The notes under the pieces were generated by a model, which saw only the letters and a list, made by a program, of their open reading frames with translations, did no database searches and was not told the origin of the DNA. From Streptomyces sp. (lineage in GTDB: Bacteria; Actinomycetota; Actinomycetes; Streptomycetales; Streptomycetaceae), in assembly GCA_013362785.1 (NCBI GenBank), contig JABFVM010000071.1, forward strand, positions 1 to 40,307: DNA of 40,307 bases, in the 5' to 3' direction. Shown piece after piece: positions 16,861-25,917 of the stretch; positions within the stretch are counted from its first letter, which is position 1, and the number at the start of each line of letters is the position of its first letter. Position numbers and translations under genes: made by a program.

Positions 16861-18930
16861 GTGACCACCGAACGCCGTCTCCGCCTGCCCGGCATCGCCT
16901 ACGGCGGCGACTACAACCCCGAACAGTGGCCCGAGGAGGTGTGGGCCGAGGACATGGCTCTGATGCGTGCGGCCGGGGTGACCATGGTGAGCGTCGGGAT
17001 CTTCTCCTGGGCCCTGCTGGAGCCGTCCGAGGGCGTCTACGACTTCGCCCGCATGGACAAGATCCTCGATCTCCTCCACGAGAACGGCATCGCCGCCGAC
17101 CTCGCCACCCCGACGGCCTGCCCGCCCGCCTGGTTCTTCCGGGCCCACCCGGAGGCGCTGCCGGTCGACCGCGACGGCCGCACGCTGTCGTACGGAAGCC
17201 GCCAGACGTTCTGCCCGTCCAGCCCCGCCTACCGCACCGCGGCGCTGCGCATCGCGGGCGCCCTGGCCGAGCGGTACGCCGGCCACCCGGCCGTGGCGAT
17301 GTGGCACGTCCACAACGAATACGGCTGCCACAACGCCGCCTGCTACTGCGACACCAGCGCCGCCGCCTTCCGTACCTGGCTGAGGGCGAAGTACGGCAAC
17401 GACCTGGCCGCGCTCAACCACGCCTGGGGCACCACCTTCTGGAGCCAGTGGTACTACGAGTGGGACGAGATCATCCCGCCCCGCGCCACCGGAGCCGACC
17501 CCAACCCCACCCACCAGCTGGACTGGCGCCGCTTCTGCTCGGACGAACTGCTGTCGCTATTCACCGCCGAACGCGACGTGCTCCGACGTGCCGCCCCCGA
17601 CATCCCCGCCACCACCAACTTCATGGTGATGCACAACTTCGACGCCATGGACTACTGGCGCTGGGCTCCCGAGCTGGACATCGTCTCCAACGACCACTAC
17701 CTGCTCTCCACCGACCCGGAGTCGGAGATCGACATCGCGCTCTGCGGCGACCTGGTCCGCTCCCTGGCCGGCGGGCGGCCCTGGCTGCTGATGGAACACT
17801 CCACCGGAGCCATCAACTGGCAGCCCGTCAACCGGGCCAAGACGCCCGGCGAGATGCGCCGCAACGCGCTCGCCCACGTCGCGCACGGCGCCGACGGCAT
17901 CGCCTACTTCCAGTGGCGGGCCGCGAAGGCGGGCGCCGAGCAGTGGCACTCGGCGATGCTGCCGCACGCGGGCACCGACAGTCAGATCTGGCAGGACGTC
18001 ATGCAGCTCGGCGCTGATCTGCGGGCCCTCGCCGAAGTAGGCGGCAGCACCAGCCCCGCCGAGGTCGCCATCGTCTGGGACTGGAACGCCCGCTGGGCCA
18101 TGGAACTGCCCTGCCAGCCCAGCGGCGAACTCCGCTTCCAGGACCTGGTGAGGCACTGGTACACCCCGCTGTGGAAGGCCGGCGTGGCGGTCGACTTCGT
18201 ACGTCCCGACAGCCCGGACCTCGATCGCTACCAGCTCGTACTCGCCCCCAGCCTGTACCTGGTCGACGACGCGGGAGCGGCCGGCCTGGCGGCGTTCGTC
18301 GAGCGCGGCGGCACCCTGGCCGTGGGCTTCCACAGCGGTGCGGTGGACGAGAACTGCCATGTCCGCCTGGGCGGTTACCCGGGTGCCTTCCGAGAGCTCC
18401 TCGGGGTGCACGGCGACGAGTTGTTCCCCCTGCTGCCAGGCCAGTCGGTCGGCCTGACCGGCCAGGTCCCGCAGGACGCGACCGCCGACCTGTGGACCGA
18501 ACGCCTCCGGCTCACCGGGGCGGAGGCCGTCGCCACCTACACGGCCGGGCCGTTGGCCGCCGTACCGGCGATCACCCGCCACACGTACGGCAGCGGCACC
18601 GCCTGGTACCTCGCCACCCATCCGGACCCCACCACCCTGGCCGCGGTCCTGGAGCGCATCTGCCTCGAAGCGGGCGTACGCCCGGAGCGTGAGGTCCCGG
18701 TCGGCGTCGAGGTGGTCAAGCGGCGCGGCACGGACGCCGACTACCTCTTCCTGATCGACCACGCCGGGCACGGCGCCGAGATCCCCGCCGAAGGGGTCGA
18801 ACTCCTCACGGGAAAACCGGTCTTGGGCTCGGTCACCGTTCCCGAAGGAGGCGTTGCCGTCGTTCGCGAGCCGTTGGCCGAACCGATTCGCACGGCGGTG
18901 GGTTCGCCGGGATGTTGCGCGAAGGATTGA
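16861..18930 (+). CDS. GH42 beta-galactosidase, zinc-site type (cassette 1)
   Basis: A 689-residue GH42 enzyme without a signal peptide, so cytoplasmic. The TIM barrel (about 1-390) opens with YGGDYNPEQWPEEVW. The acid/base is E153 in WHVHNEYG and the nucleophile E312 in WLLMEHSTGAINW. A trimerisation domain (about 395-610) and a small C-terminal beta domain follow. Cysteines C118, C156, C161 and C163 (GCHNAACYC) match the zinc cluster of the Thermus A4-type GH42 enzymes. The GTG start at 16861 has GGAG eight bases upstream. It should split beta-galactosides imported by the upstream transporter; some GH42 members prefer alpha-L-arabinopyranosides. Its TGA stop (18928-18930) lies inside the -35 box of lacI-2. 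Confidence 0.93.
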   Translation: MTTERRLRLPGIAYGGDYNPEQWPEEVWAEDMALMRAAGVTMVSVGIFSWALLEPSEGVYDFARMDKILDLLHENGIAADLATPTACPPAWFFRAHPEALPVDRDGRTLSYGSRQTFCPSSPAYRTAALRIAGALAERYAGHPAVAMWHVHNEYGCHNAACYCDTSAAAFRTWLRAKYGNDLAALNHAWGTTFWSQWYYEWDEIIPPRATGADPNPTHQLDWRRFCSDELLSLFTAERDVLRRAAPDIPATTNFMVMHNFDAMDYWRWAPELDIVSNDHYLLSTDPESEIDIALCGDLVRSLAGGRPWLLMEHSTGAINWQPVNRAKTPGEMRRNALAHVAHGADGIAYFQWRAAKAGAEQWHSAMLPHAGTDSQIWQDVMQLGADLRALAEVGGSTSPAEVAIVWDWNARWAMELPCQPSGELRFQDLVRHWYTPLWKAGVAVDFVRPDSPDLDRYQLVLAPSLYLVDDAGAAGLAAFVERGGTLAVGFHSGAVDENCHVRLGGYPGAFRELLGVHGDELFPLLPGQSVGLTGQVPQDATADLWTERLRLTGAEAVATYTAGPLAAVPAITRHTYGSGTAWYLATHPDPTTLAAVLERICLEAGVRPEREVPVGVEVVKRRGTDADYLFLIDHAGHGAEIPAEGVELLTGKPVLGSVTVPEGGVAVVREPLAEPIRTAVGSPGCCAKD

Positions 18931-18955
18931 CACGTGCTGTTCGACTGCGTAGATA
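18927..18955 (+). promoter_or_regulatory. Promoter of lacI-2
   Basis: TTGACA (18927-18932) and TAGATA (18950-18955) with a 17-base spacer. The -35 overlaps the stop codon of the cassette 1 GH42 gene, so the two cassettes are packed with no spare sequence. The -10 runs into operator 2 exactly as in lacI-1. Confidence 0.8.
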
Positions 18956-18984
18956 TGACTGCGCAGTCATGACAGCGCAGTCAT
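18955..18984. promoter_or_regulatory. Double-dyad LacI operator 2
   Basis: Two adjacent CG-centred dyads: the perfect palindrome ATGACTGCGCAGTCAT (18955-18970) and ATGACAGCGCAGTCAT (18969-18984, one mismatch), centres 14 bases apart. Half-sites are TGACTGC and TGACAGC, against TGACC(A/G)C in operator 1. The operator covers the expected start of transcription. It is inferred to be bound by LacI-2. Confidence 0.8.
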
Positions 18985-19060
18985 ACGGAGTGGCAGTCGC
19001 TGTGGGATGACTGTTTTGTGACTGGCTAGGATTTCAGCCGTCGAACCCCGGGAGACACGA

Positions 19061-20194
19061 ATGACGCGAGTGGGAGGGCGGGGTGGTAACCCCGCGCCGC
19101 GCAGCGTGGACGTGGCCCGGTCGGCCGGCGTCTCGCAGAAGACGGTGTCGAGAGTCTTCAACGGTGAGCGGTACGTGTCCGCCGAGGTGCGTCGGCGCGT
19201 TCTCGACGCCGCCGAGGAACTCGGCTACCGCATGAACAGCGCCGCCCGGGCGCTGGCCTCGGGGCGCTCCCGCACCATCGGCGTGGTCACCCTGGGGACC
19301 GCGCTGTACGGACCTGCCTCACTGCTGATCCGGATCGAGCGGGCCGCCCGGGACGCGGGTTATGCACTCCGGGTGGTCCACACGCTGGAAGGGGACCCAG
19401 GGGGTGTCTCCGGGGCCGTGGAGTCATTGCTCGAGCAGGGTGTGGACGGCATCGTCATATCGGAACCGATCGACGAGGGAAACGAGGGATCAGCCTCGCT
19501 CAGCGTCGACGTGCCGGTTCTCGTGCTCGGTGCGCCCGTGACGTTCGGCGGTCCCCGGGCCGTGACCGCGGGGGTCGGAGCCGAGTCGCTGGCTCGGGCG
19601 GCCACCGAACACCTCCTGGACCTCGGGCATATGACGGTTCATCACCTCGCCGGTCCGCAGCGCTGGTTCGCGGCCCGGGAGCGCCTTGAGGGCTGGCGGG
19701 CGGCGCTGTCGGCACGCGGGAGGGAACAGCCGCCCGTCGCCGAGGGCGACTGGTCGGCCGCCTCCGGCTACGCCGCGGGCCGCGAACTCGCCTCGGCCGG
19801 TGACGTCAGCGCGGTGTTCGCCGCCAACGACGACATGGCCATCGGGCTCATCCGCGCTCTGACGGAAGCCGGCCTGCGTGTGCCGGACGACGTGAGTGTC
19901 GTCGGCTTCGACGACATCCCCGTCTCCGCCTATGTCACTCCTCCGCTGACCACGGTGCGTCAGCCGTTCGACGCGGTGGCGCAGGAGGGGCTCAGGCTCC
20001 TGGTGCAGGCCATCGAGAAGCCGGACGCGGAGCCGACACCGGCGAACGATCCGCCCGTCGAGCTGGTCGTCCGTGCCTCTACCGCACCCCCGCCGGCCCG
20101 GAGGACCCCGGCACGCGGGCGGCGAACGGCCTCTCGCCCGAACGAATCGGCACCCGCGCACCCGGCCGGGCACGGATCGCCCCCCACCGACTGA
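19061..20194 (+). CDS. LacI-family repressor 2
   Basis: A 377-residue paralogue of repressor 1. The HTH is SVDVARSAGVSQKTVSRVFN, the hinge MNSAARALASGRSRTIGVV, and the effector domain carries the same landmarks (VESLLEQGVDG, VFAANDDMAIGLIRAL, VVGFDDIPVSAYVTPPLTT). The recognition helix differs from repressor 1 by SQKT instead of SRKT. The ATG at 19061 has GGAG about six bases upstream. A low-complexity Pro/Arg tail extends beyond the usual LacI end. The transporter operon begins 277 bases downstream on the same strand, with no obvious promoter of its own, so one transcript from lacI-2 through the second GH93 gene is possible. Confidence 0.92.
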   Translation: MTRVGGRGGNPAPRSVDVARSAGVSQKTVSRVFNGERYVSAEVRRRVLDAAEELGYRMNSAARALASGRSRTIGVVTLGTALYGPASLLIRIERAARDAGYALRVVHTLEGDPGGVSGAVESLLEQGVDGIVISEPIDEGNEGSASLSVDVPVLVLGAPVTFGGPRAVTAGVGAESLARAATEHLLDLGHMTVHHLAGPQRWFAARERLEGWRAALSARGREQPPVAEGDWSAASGYAAGRELASAGDVSAVFAANDDMAIGLIRALTEAGLRVPDDVSVVGFDDIPVSAYVTPPLTTVRQPFDAVAQEGLRLLVQAIEKPDAEPTPANDPPVELVVRASTAPPPARRTPARGRRTASRPNESAPAHPAGHGSPPTD

Positions 20195-20295
20195 TCAGCG
20201 TTCCTCCGTCCGACTGGCACCCGCTCATGTCCGGCGGTCATCCCGCCGGCGCTCACCGCTCCTCGAAGACCCCCACGACCGTGGACTTCCGCTGT

Positions 20296-20318
20296 ACGGC
20301 ACGTGACGCGCGTGCCGT
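20296..20318. repeat. Inverted repeat between lacI-2 and its transporter operon
   Basis: ACGGCACG (20296-20303) and CGTGCCGT (20311-20318) are perfect inverted copies with a 7-base spacer (TGACGCG). It may be a partial terminator that sets lower repressor than transporter output, or a binding site. It does not match operator 2, and no T tract follows. The rest of 20195-20471 shows no clear promoter. Confidence 0.4.
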
Positions 20319-20471
20319 CCACAGCCCGCGCGACGCACACCCGAGCATGGCGACCCCGATGCCCCGGTGGTGACCTCCGCGCCTCACCCGTCCTCTCACC
20401 CCTCTCTTCCCACCCGTGCGACGCGCCCTCGCCAGGCGTGCCGTCCCTATGCCCACCGGCGGGAGTTCGCC

Positions 20472-21860
20472 ATGCCCCGATCCTTCGTACCCACGTCCTC
20501 CATGAGCCGCCGGCGCTTCCTTGCCGCGACCGGAGCGGTGTCCCTCGGTGTCACGCTCGCCGCGTGCGGCGGTGACAGTGACTCCGGCGGTTCCTCCACC
20601 TCCACCGAGCCGGTCGGCCAGGCCGACATCGACAAGGCGATGAGGACGCCGACCCAACTGACGTTCTGGACCTGGGCCCCGGACATCCAGCAGGAGGTCG
20701 CGCTCTTCGAGCGGAAGTACCCCGCGATCAAGGTCAAGGTCGTCAACGCCGGTCAGGGCGTCGAGCACTACACCAAGCTGCGGACCGCCCTCAAGGCCGG
20801 CACCGGCGCACCGGACCTGGCGCAGATCGAGTACCAGGCGGTCCCCACCTTCACGATCACGGACAGCCTGCTGAACCTGAGCCCGTACGGTGCCGCCGCG
20901 CTGAAGGACCAGTTCGTCGACTGGACGTGGGGGCAGGTCAGCGGACCCGGCGGCGAGGTCTGGGCGATCCCGCAGGACACCGGCCCGATGGGCATGCTGT
21001 ACCGCAAGGACATCTTCGACAGGCACGGCATCCAAGTGCCGAAGACCTGGGAGGAGTTCGCGGCCGCGGCCCGCAAGCTCCACAAGGCCGACCCGGACGT
21101 CTACCTCACCAACCTCGCGGCGAACGAGCACGCCGCCTGGCACGGCCTGCTCTGGCAGGCGGGCGCGAAGCCGTACGCCACCTCCGGCAAGAGCGACCTC
21201 ACCATCAGCGTCGACGACGCGGTCGCCAAAAAGCTCGCCGGGTACTGGGGCGGACTCGCGAAGGAGGGCGTCATCAGTACCGACCCGGACTTCACCGACG
21301 GGTGGTACGCCGGGTTCAACAAGGGCAAGTACGCCACCTGGCTCACCGCGGCCTGGGGCCCGGCGTTCCTGGCCGGTTCGGCCAAGTCCACCGCGGGCAA
21401 GTGGCGGGCGGCGCCGCTGCCGCAGTGGGACACCGCCAAGCCGGTCTCGGGCAACTGGGGCGGCTCCACGACCGCGGTGATCCGCTCCACCAAGAACCCG
21501 ATCGCGGCTGCCCGGTTCGCCCAGTTCCTCAACAGCGACCCGGCGAGCGCCAGGATGTTCGCCACCAAGCAACTCTTCTTCCCGGCGACCAAGGCCCTGC
21601 TCGCGGACCCGGGTTTCACTGGCGACACGCCCGCCTTCTACGGCGGCCAGAAGGTCAACCAGGTCTTCGCCGACATCAGCGCCACGGTCCCGACCTCGTT
21701 CCAGTGGCCGCCGTTCCTGGACCAGGCGGCGAAGGACTGGACCGAGACCGTCGGCAAGTCCCTCGCCGACCGGGCCGACACCGTCGCCGCCCTCGGCACC
21801 TGGCAGTCGCGGCTGACGACGTACGCCGAGAACCAGGGCTTCACGGTCAAGGGAGCCTGA
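20472..21860 (+). CDS. Sugar ABC transporter substrate-binding lipoprotein (cassette 2)
   Basis: A 462-residue solute-binding lipoprotein. The Tat motif SRRRFLAATG and lipobox TLAAC are followed by a Ser/Gly linker. The mature domain begins at QLTFWTWAPDIQQEVALFE and includes WAIPQDTGPMGMLYRKDIF and NWGGSTTAVIRSTKNP, all typical of sugar-binding SBP_bac_1/8 proteins. The ATG at 20472 has GGGAG six bases before it; an internal ATG at 20502 directly before the twin arginines is an alternative. It is not a close copy of the cassette 1 binding protein: the two match in layout but differ widely in the ligand lobes, which suggests different ligands. Confidence 0.92.
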   Translation: MPRSFVPTSSMSRRRFLAATGAVSLGVTLAACGGDSDSGGSSTSTEPVGQADIDKAMRTPTQLTFWTWAPDIQQEVALFERKYPAIKVKVVNAGQGVEHYTKLRTALKAGTGAPDLAQIEYQAVPTFTITDSLLNLSPYGAAALKDQFVDWTWGQVSGPGGEVWAIPQDTGPMGMLYRKDIFDRHGIQVPKTWEEFAAAARKLHKADPDVYLTNLAANEHAAWHGLLWQAGAKPYATSGKSDLTISVDDAVAKKLAGYWGGLAKEGVISTDPDFTDGWYAGFNKGKYATWLTAAWGPAFLAGSAKSTAGKWRAAPLPQWDTAKPVSGNWGGSTTAVIRSTKNPIAAARFAQFLNSDPASARMFATKQLFFPATKALLADPGFTGDTPAFYGGQKVNQVFADISATVPTSFQWPPFLDQAAKDWTETVGKSLADRADTVAALGTWQSRLTTYAENQGFTVKGA

Positions 21861-21861
21861 A

Positions 21862-22782
21862 ATGGCAGCCACCGCCGCCTACGTCAGGAAACCGCGCCGA
21901 GCCGGACCGCCGCGCCGCCGGTTCGGTGGGCCGGGTCCCCTGTTCGTGGCCCCGTTCCTGATCCTCTTCCTCCTGCTGTTCCTCGCCCCGCTCGGCTACG
22001 CCGCCTACCTCAGCCTCTTCCAGCAACGCCTCATCGGCGGCACCGTCTTCGTCGGCCTGGACAACTACGTCACCGCCCTCAAGGACCCGCTCCTCCTGCA
22101 CGGAGTCGGCCGCGTGGCCCTGTTCTTCGTGATCCAGGTCCCGCTGATGCTGCTGCTGGCCCTGGGCTTCGCCCTCGCCCTCGACAGCGGCCTGCTGCGG
22201 CTGGCCCGTGTGATCCGGCTCGGCATCTTCGTGCCGTACGCCGTCCCGAGCGTGGTCGCCGCGCTCATGTGGGGCTACCTCTACGGCCCCGACTTCGGCC
22301 CGTTCGCGCAGCTGAGCCGGGAGCTGGACCTCCCGGCCCCCCACTTCCTCAGCGAGGGCTGGATGCTGGGCAGCCTCGCGAACATCGTGACCTGGGAGTT
22401 CGTCGGCTACAACATGATCATCCTGTACGCGGCGCTGCGCACCATCCCGCAGGACCTTTACGAGGCGGCCGCGATGGACGGCGCGGGCGCCTGGCGGATC
22501 GCCTGGTCGATCAAGCTGCCCGCGCTGCGGCCGGCGCTCCTGCTGACCCTGCTGTTCTCGGTGATCGGCAGCTTCCAGCTGTTCAACGAGCCGAACCTGC
22601 TGATGAAGATCGCCCCGGACGTCATCAGCAGCTCCTACACCGCCAACCTCTACTCCTACTCCCTCGCCTTCACCGGAAACCAGCTCAACTACGCGGCCAC
22701 GGTCTCCTTCCTCCTCGGACTGGTCATCGTCATCGCCTCCTACGTCGTACTGCTCACCGCGAACCGCAGGAGGGCCGCATGA
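21862..22782 (+). CDS. Sugar ABC transporter permease, MalF type (cassette 2)
   Basis: A 306-residue permease with six predicted helices; the first is at about residues 30-55 (PLFVAPFLILFLLLFLAPLG). The EAA loop is YEAAAMDGAGAWRIAWSIKLP. The ATG follows the binding-protein stop by one base and has AAGGGAG seven bases upstream. It overlaps the next permease by ATGA. Confidence 0.93.
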   Translation: MAATAAYVRKPRRAGPPRRRFGGPGPLFVAPFLILFLLLFLAPLGYAAYLSLFQQRLIGGTVFVGLDNYVTALKDPLLLHGVGRVALFFVIQVPLMLLLALGFALALDSGLLRLARVIRLGIFVPYAVPSVVAALMWGYLYGPDFGPFAQLSRELDLPAPHFLSEGWMLGSLANIVTWEFVGYNMIILYAALRTIPQDLYEAAAMDGAGAWRIAWSIKLPALRPALLLTLLFSVIGSFQLFNEPNLLMKIAPDVISSSYTANLYSYSLAFTGNQLNYAATVSFLLGLVIVIASYVVLLTANRRRAA

Positions 22783-23699
22783 CGACCACCTTGCAGCCGC
22801 CGGCCACCGCATCTGCCCCCACCGCCCCCAGGCGGCACCGGCCCGCGGCCCGCCGCCGCAGCACCCCGCTGACGATCGTCATGCTGGCGGCACTGGCCTA
22901 CTTCCTCCTCCCGCTGTTCTGGCTGCTGGTCGCCTCGACCAAGGGCACCCAGGACCTGATCAACAGCTTCGGTCTGTGGTTCTCCGACGCGCCGCAGCTC
23001 CTGGCGAACATCAGAGCCACCTTCACCCAGGACGACGGTGTCTTCGTGGACTGGCTGCTCAACACCGCCGTGTACGCCGTCGTCAGCGCGGTCGGCGCCG
23101 CCCTGCTCGCGGCCGCCGCCGGGTACGGGTTCGCCAAGTTCCGCTTCCGCGGTGACCGTGCCGCGTTCAACCTGGTCCTCGGCGCCATCATGGTCCCCGC
23201 CACCGCGCTGGCGATCCCGACCTATCTGCTGTTCGCCAAGACCGGCCTGGTCAACACGCCTTGGGCGATCATCCTGCCCTCGCTCGTCAACCCCTTCGGC
23301 CTCTACCTCATGCGCATCTACGCGGCCGACGCCATCCCGGACAGCCTCCTGGAGGCCGCCCGCATCGACGGTGCGGGGGAGGCCCGGATCTTCTTCCGGA
23401 TCGCGCTCAGACTGCTGGCCCCCGGCCTGGTCACCGTCCTGCTCTTCACCCTCGTGGCGACCTGGAACAACTACTTCCTGCCGCTGATCATGCTCAACGA
23501 CCCGCAGCTCTACCCGATCACGGTCGGCCTCTCCTCCTGGGCCGCACAGGCGCAGAACGGGGGAGGCGGCGTCAGCAGCGACCTGCTGCCACTCGTCGTG
23601 ACCGGCTCCCTGATCTCCATCGTGCCGCTCGTCATCGCCTTCCTCCTGCTCCAGCGGTACTGGCAGAGCGGCCTGTCCGCCGGCGGCGTCAAGCAGTAA
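22779..23699 (+). CDS. Sugar ABC transporter permease, MalG type (cassette 2)
   Basis: A 306-residue permease with a Pro/Ala/Arg-rich cytoplasmic N-terminus (about 28 residues) before the first helix (LTIVMLAALAYFLLPLFW). The EAA loop is LEAARIDGAGEARIFFRIALR, in which the usual terminal proline is replaced. The ATGA overlap with the upstream permease shows coupled translation. The GH42 gene follows 28 bases later. Confidence 0.93.
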   Translation: MTTTLQPPATASAPTAPRRHRPAARRRSTPLTIVMLAALAYFLLPLFWLLVASTKGTQDLINSFGLWFSDAPQLLANIRATFTQDDGVFVDWLLNTAVYAVVSAVGAALLAAAAGYGFAKFRFRGDRAAFNLVLGAIMVPATALAIPTYLLFAKTGLVNTPWAIILPSLVNPFGLYLMRIYAADAIPDSLLEAARIDGAGEARIFFRIALRLLAPGLVTVLLFTLVATWNNYFLPLIMLNDPQLYPITVGLSSWAAQAQNGGGGVSSDLLPLVVTGSLISIVPLVIAFLLLQRYWQSGLSAGGVKQ

Positions 23700-23727
23700 C
23701 CCCCTCTACTCTCCCGGAGGTTCCTTC

Positions 23728-25857
23728 ATGGCGGATCTGCCCGCCCGCGTCCTGTTCGGCGCCGCGTACTACCACGAGTACACGCCCGAGTACGACCCAG
23801 AACTGCGCCCCGACGAACGGCTGAAGACCGACCTCGACCTGATGGCCGAGGCGCACTTCACCGTGATCCGGGTGGGCGAGTCGGTCTGGTCGACCTGGGA
23901 ACCGGAGAACGGCCGGTTCGACCTCGACTGGCTGCAGCCGGTGCTCGACGGCGCCCACGAGCGCGGCATCTCCGTCATTCTCGGCACACCGACCTACGCC
24001 GTACCGCCGTGGCTGGCCCGCCAGTACCCGGAGATCACCGGCGAGTACGCCACCGGGCAGCGCATCGGCTGGGGCGGCCGCCAGGAGGCCGACTTCACCC
24101 ACCCCGCTTTCCGCTTCCACGCCGAGCGGATCATCCGCAGGATCGCCGCCCGGTACACCGACCACCCGGCGATCATCGGCTGGCAGGTCGACAACGAACC
24201 TGGCCTGCACCTCTTCCACAACCAGGGCGTCTTCCAGCGCTTCGTCGACCACCTGCGCGACAAGTACGGGGACATCGAGACCCTCAACCGCGAATGGGGG
24301 CTGGTCTACTGGTCCCACCGGCTCTCCGACTGGGCCGACCTGTGGACCCCGGACGGCAACGCCCAGCCCCAGTACGACGTCGCCTGGCGGGAGTTCCAGG
24401 CCCGGCAGGTCACCGAGTTCATCGGCTGGCAGGCGGACATCGTCCGCGAGTACGCGAGCCCCGAGCACTTCGTCACCACCTGCATCTCCTACACCCGCCA
24501 GGGGGTGCAGGACGACGAGCTGGCCGCCCGGCTCGACATCGCCTCGGGCAATCCGTACTACGACATGCAGGACGGCCTCCTGCTCCCCGATCCGACGCCC
24601 GACGACCACGAGCAGATCTGGAAGACCACCGGTGTCTGGTCGATGTACCAGACCGCCGACTGGATGTTCTCCTCCCGCCAGGAGCCCTTCCTCGTCACCG
24701 AGACCAACGCCGGCTCCATCGGCTTCGCCTGGGACAACCGCCCCGCCTACGACGGCCAGTGGCGCCAGGCCGCCTGGGCGCACGTGGCGCGCGGCGCGCG
24801 GATGATCGAGTACTGGCAGTGGCAGACGCTGCGCTTCGGTGCCGAGACGTACTGGGGCGGCGTCCTGCCGCACGGTGGTCAGCCCGGCCGCGTCCATGCC
24901 GAACTGACCCGTCTGGGGGCCGAGTTCGAGGCGGCCGGCCCGCTCGTCGCGGGGCTTGAGCCGGACGCGGACATCACGATGGTCTACTCGACGCCCAGCA
25001 AGTGGCTGATGCAGAGGCACCCACCGCTCGCGAAGGCCGACGGCGAACCCGACCCCGCCGCCTACCACCGCATCTTCGACCCCTTCTACCGCGGCGCCTT
25101 CGAGGCCGGCCGCCAGGTGCGGATCGTGCACGCCCGGCAACTCGGGCAGGAGGCTCCCGAGGCGGCCGCACTCGCCCACCCGGTGCTGGTGGTCCCGGCG
25201 CTCTACATCGCCTCCGACGCCGTGCTCGAATGGCTCGCCGCCTACGCCCACGCGGGCGGCCACCTGGTCCTCGGCCCGCGCACCGGATACGCCGACCACG
25301 AGGCCCGTGCCCGGATCGAACCGGCGCCCGGCCGCCTCACCGGGGCGGCGGGGGTGTCGTACGACGAATTCAGCAATCTGGCACAGGCCCTCCCGGTCCA
25401 GGCCGTGGGCCCCCTGAGGCTGAGGCAGGACGCGGCGGCGACCGGCTGGGCCGACGGCCTCACCGTCACCGATGCCGACGTCCTCGCCACCTACGACCAT
25501 CCGCACTTCGGCCGCTGGCCCGCGATCACCACCCGCCGCCACGGCGAGGGACGCGTCACCTACGTCGGCACCGTCCCGAACCGCGTGTTCGCCCGCGGGC
25601 TGGCGGAATGGCTGGTGCCCACCGCGGGGCACGGCTGGCAGGACCTCCCCGACCCGGTGACCGCGGCGTCCGGCGTCTCGCCCGACGGGCACCGTGTCCA
25701 CGTCGTCCACAACTGGGGCTGGTCGCCCACCAGGGTCACGGCGCCGGTCGCCCTGACCGACGTCCTGGACGACATCCCCGTTCCCGCGGGCTCCGAAGTG
25801 GAGCTCGGCGCCTGGGACGTGCGGGTGTTCAGCACCGCGGACAGACCGACGGCCTAG
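23728..25857 (+). CDS. GH42 beta-galactosidase, zinc-free type (cassette 2)
   Basis: A 709-residue GH42 enzyme with no signal peptide. The barrel starts at VLFGAAYYHEYTPEY; acid/base E157 lies in WQVDNEPG and nucleophile E325 in FLVTETNAGS. The trimerisation domain starts near residue 410 and a beta domain ends the protein. Unlike the cassette 1 enzyme it lacks the cysteine cluster, placing it in another GH42 subgroup, and its active-site surroundings (RIGWGGRQEADFTHPAF) differ. CGGAGG lies about eight bases before the ATG. It should act on a different beta-galactoside or alpha-L-arabinopyranoside after import by the cassette 2 transporter. The GH93-like gene follows 60 bases later. Confidence 0.92.
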   Translation: MADLPARVLFGAAYYHEYTPEYDPELRPDERLKTDLDLMAEAHFTVIRVGESVWSTWEPENGRFDLDWLQPVLDGAHERGISVILGTPTYAVPPWLARQYPEITGEYATGQRIGWGGRQEADFTHPAFRFHAERIIRRIAARYTDHPAIIGWQVDNEPGLHLFHNQGVFQRFVDHLRDKYGDIETLNREWGLVYWSHRLSDWADLWTPDGNAQPQYDVAWREFQARQVTEFIGWQADIVREYASPEHFVTTCISYTRQGVQDDELAARLDIASGNPYYDMQDGLLLPDPTPDDHEQIWKTTGVWSMYQTADWMFSSRQEPFLVTETNAGSIGFAWDNRPAYDGQWRQAAWAHVARGARMIEYWQWQTLRFGAETYWGGVLPHGGQPGRVHAELTRLGAEFEAAGPLVAGLEPDADITMVYSTPSKWLMQRHPPLAKADGEPDPAAYHRIFDPFYRGAFEAGRQVRIVHARQLGQEAPEAAALAHPVLVVPALYIASDAVLEWLAAYAHAGGHLVLGPRTGYADHEARARIEPAPGRLTGAAGVSYDEFSNLAQALPVQAVGPLRLRQDAAATGWADGLTVTDADVLATYDHPHFGRWPAITTRRHGEGRVTYVGTVPNRVFARGLAEWLVPTAGHGWQDLPDPVTAASGVSPDGHRVHVVHNWGWSPTRVTAPVALTDVLDDIPVPAGSEVELGAWDVRVFSTADRPTA

Positions 25858-25917
25858 GACGAACGCCGTCGGCACCGCAGTAGCGCGATCAACCACGAAG
25901 GACACGAAGGAGAGGCA

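Noticed and set aside
19027..19032. TAGGAT as a second -10 for lacI-2
   Set aside because: No acceptable -35 is present 16-18 bases upstream, whereas the promoter at 18927-18955 is near consensus.
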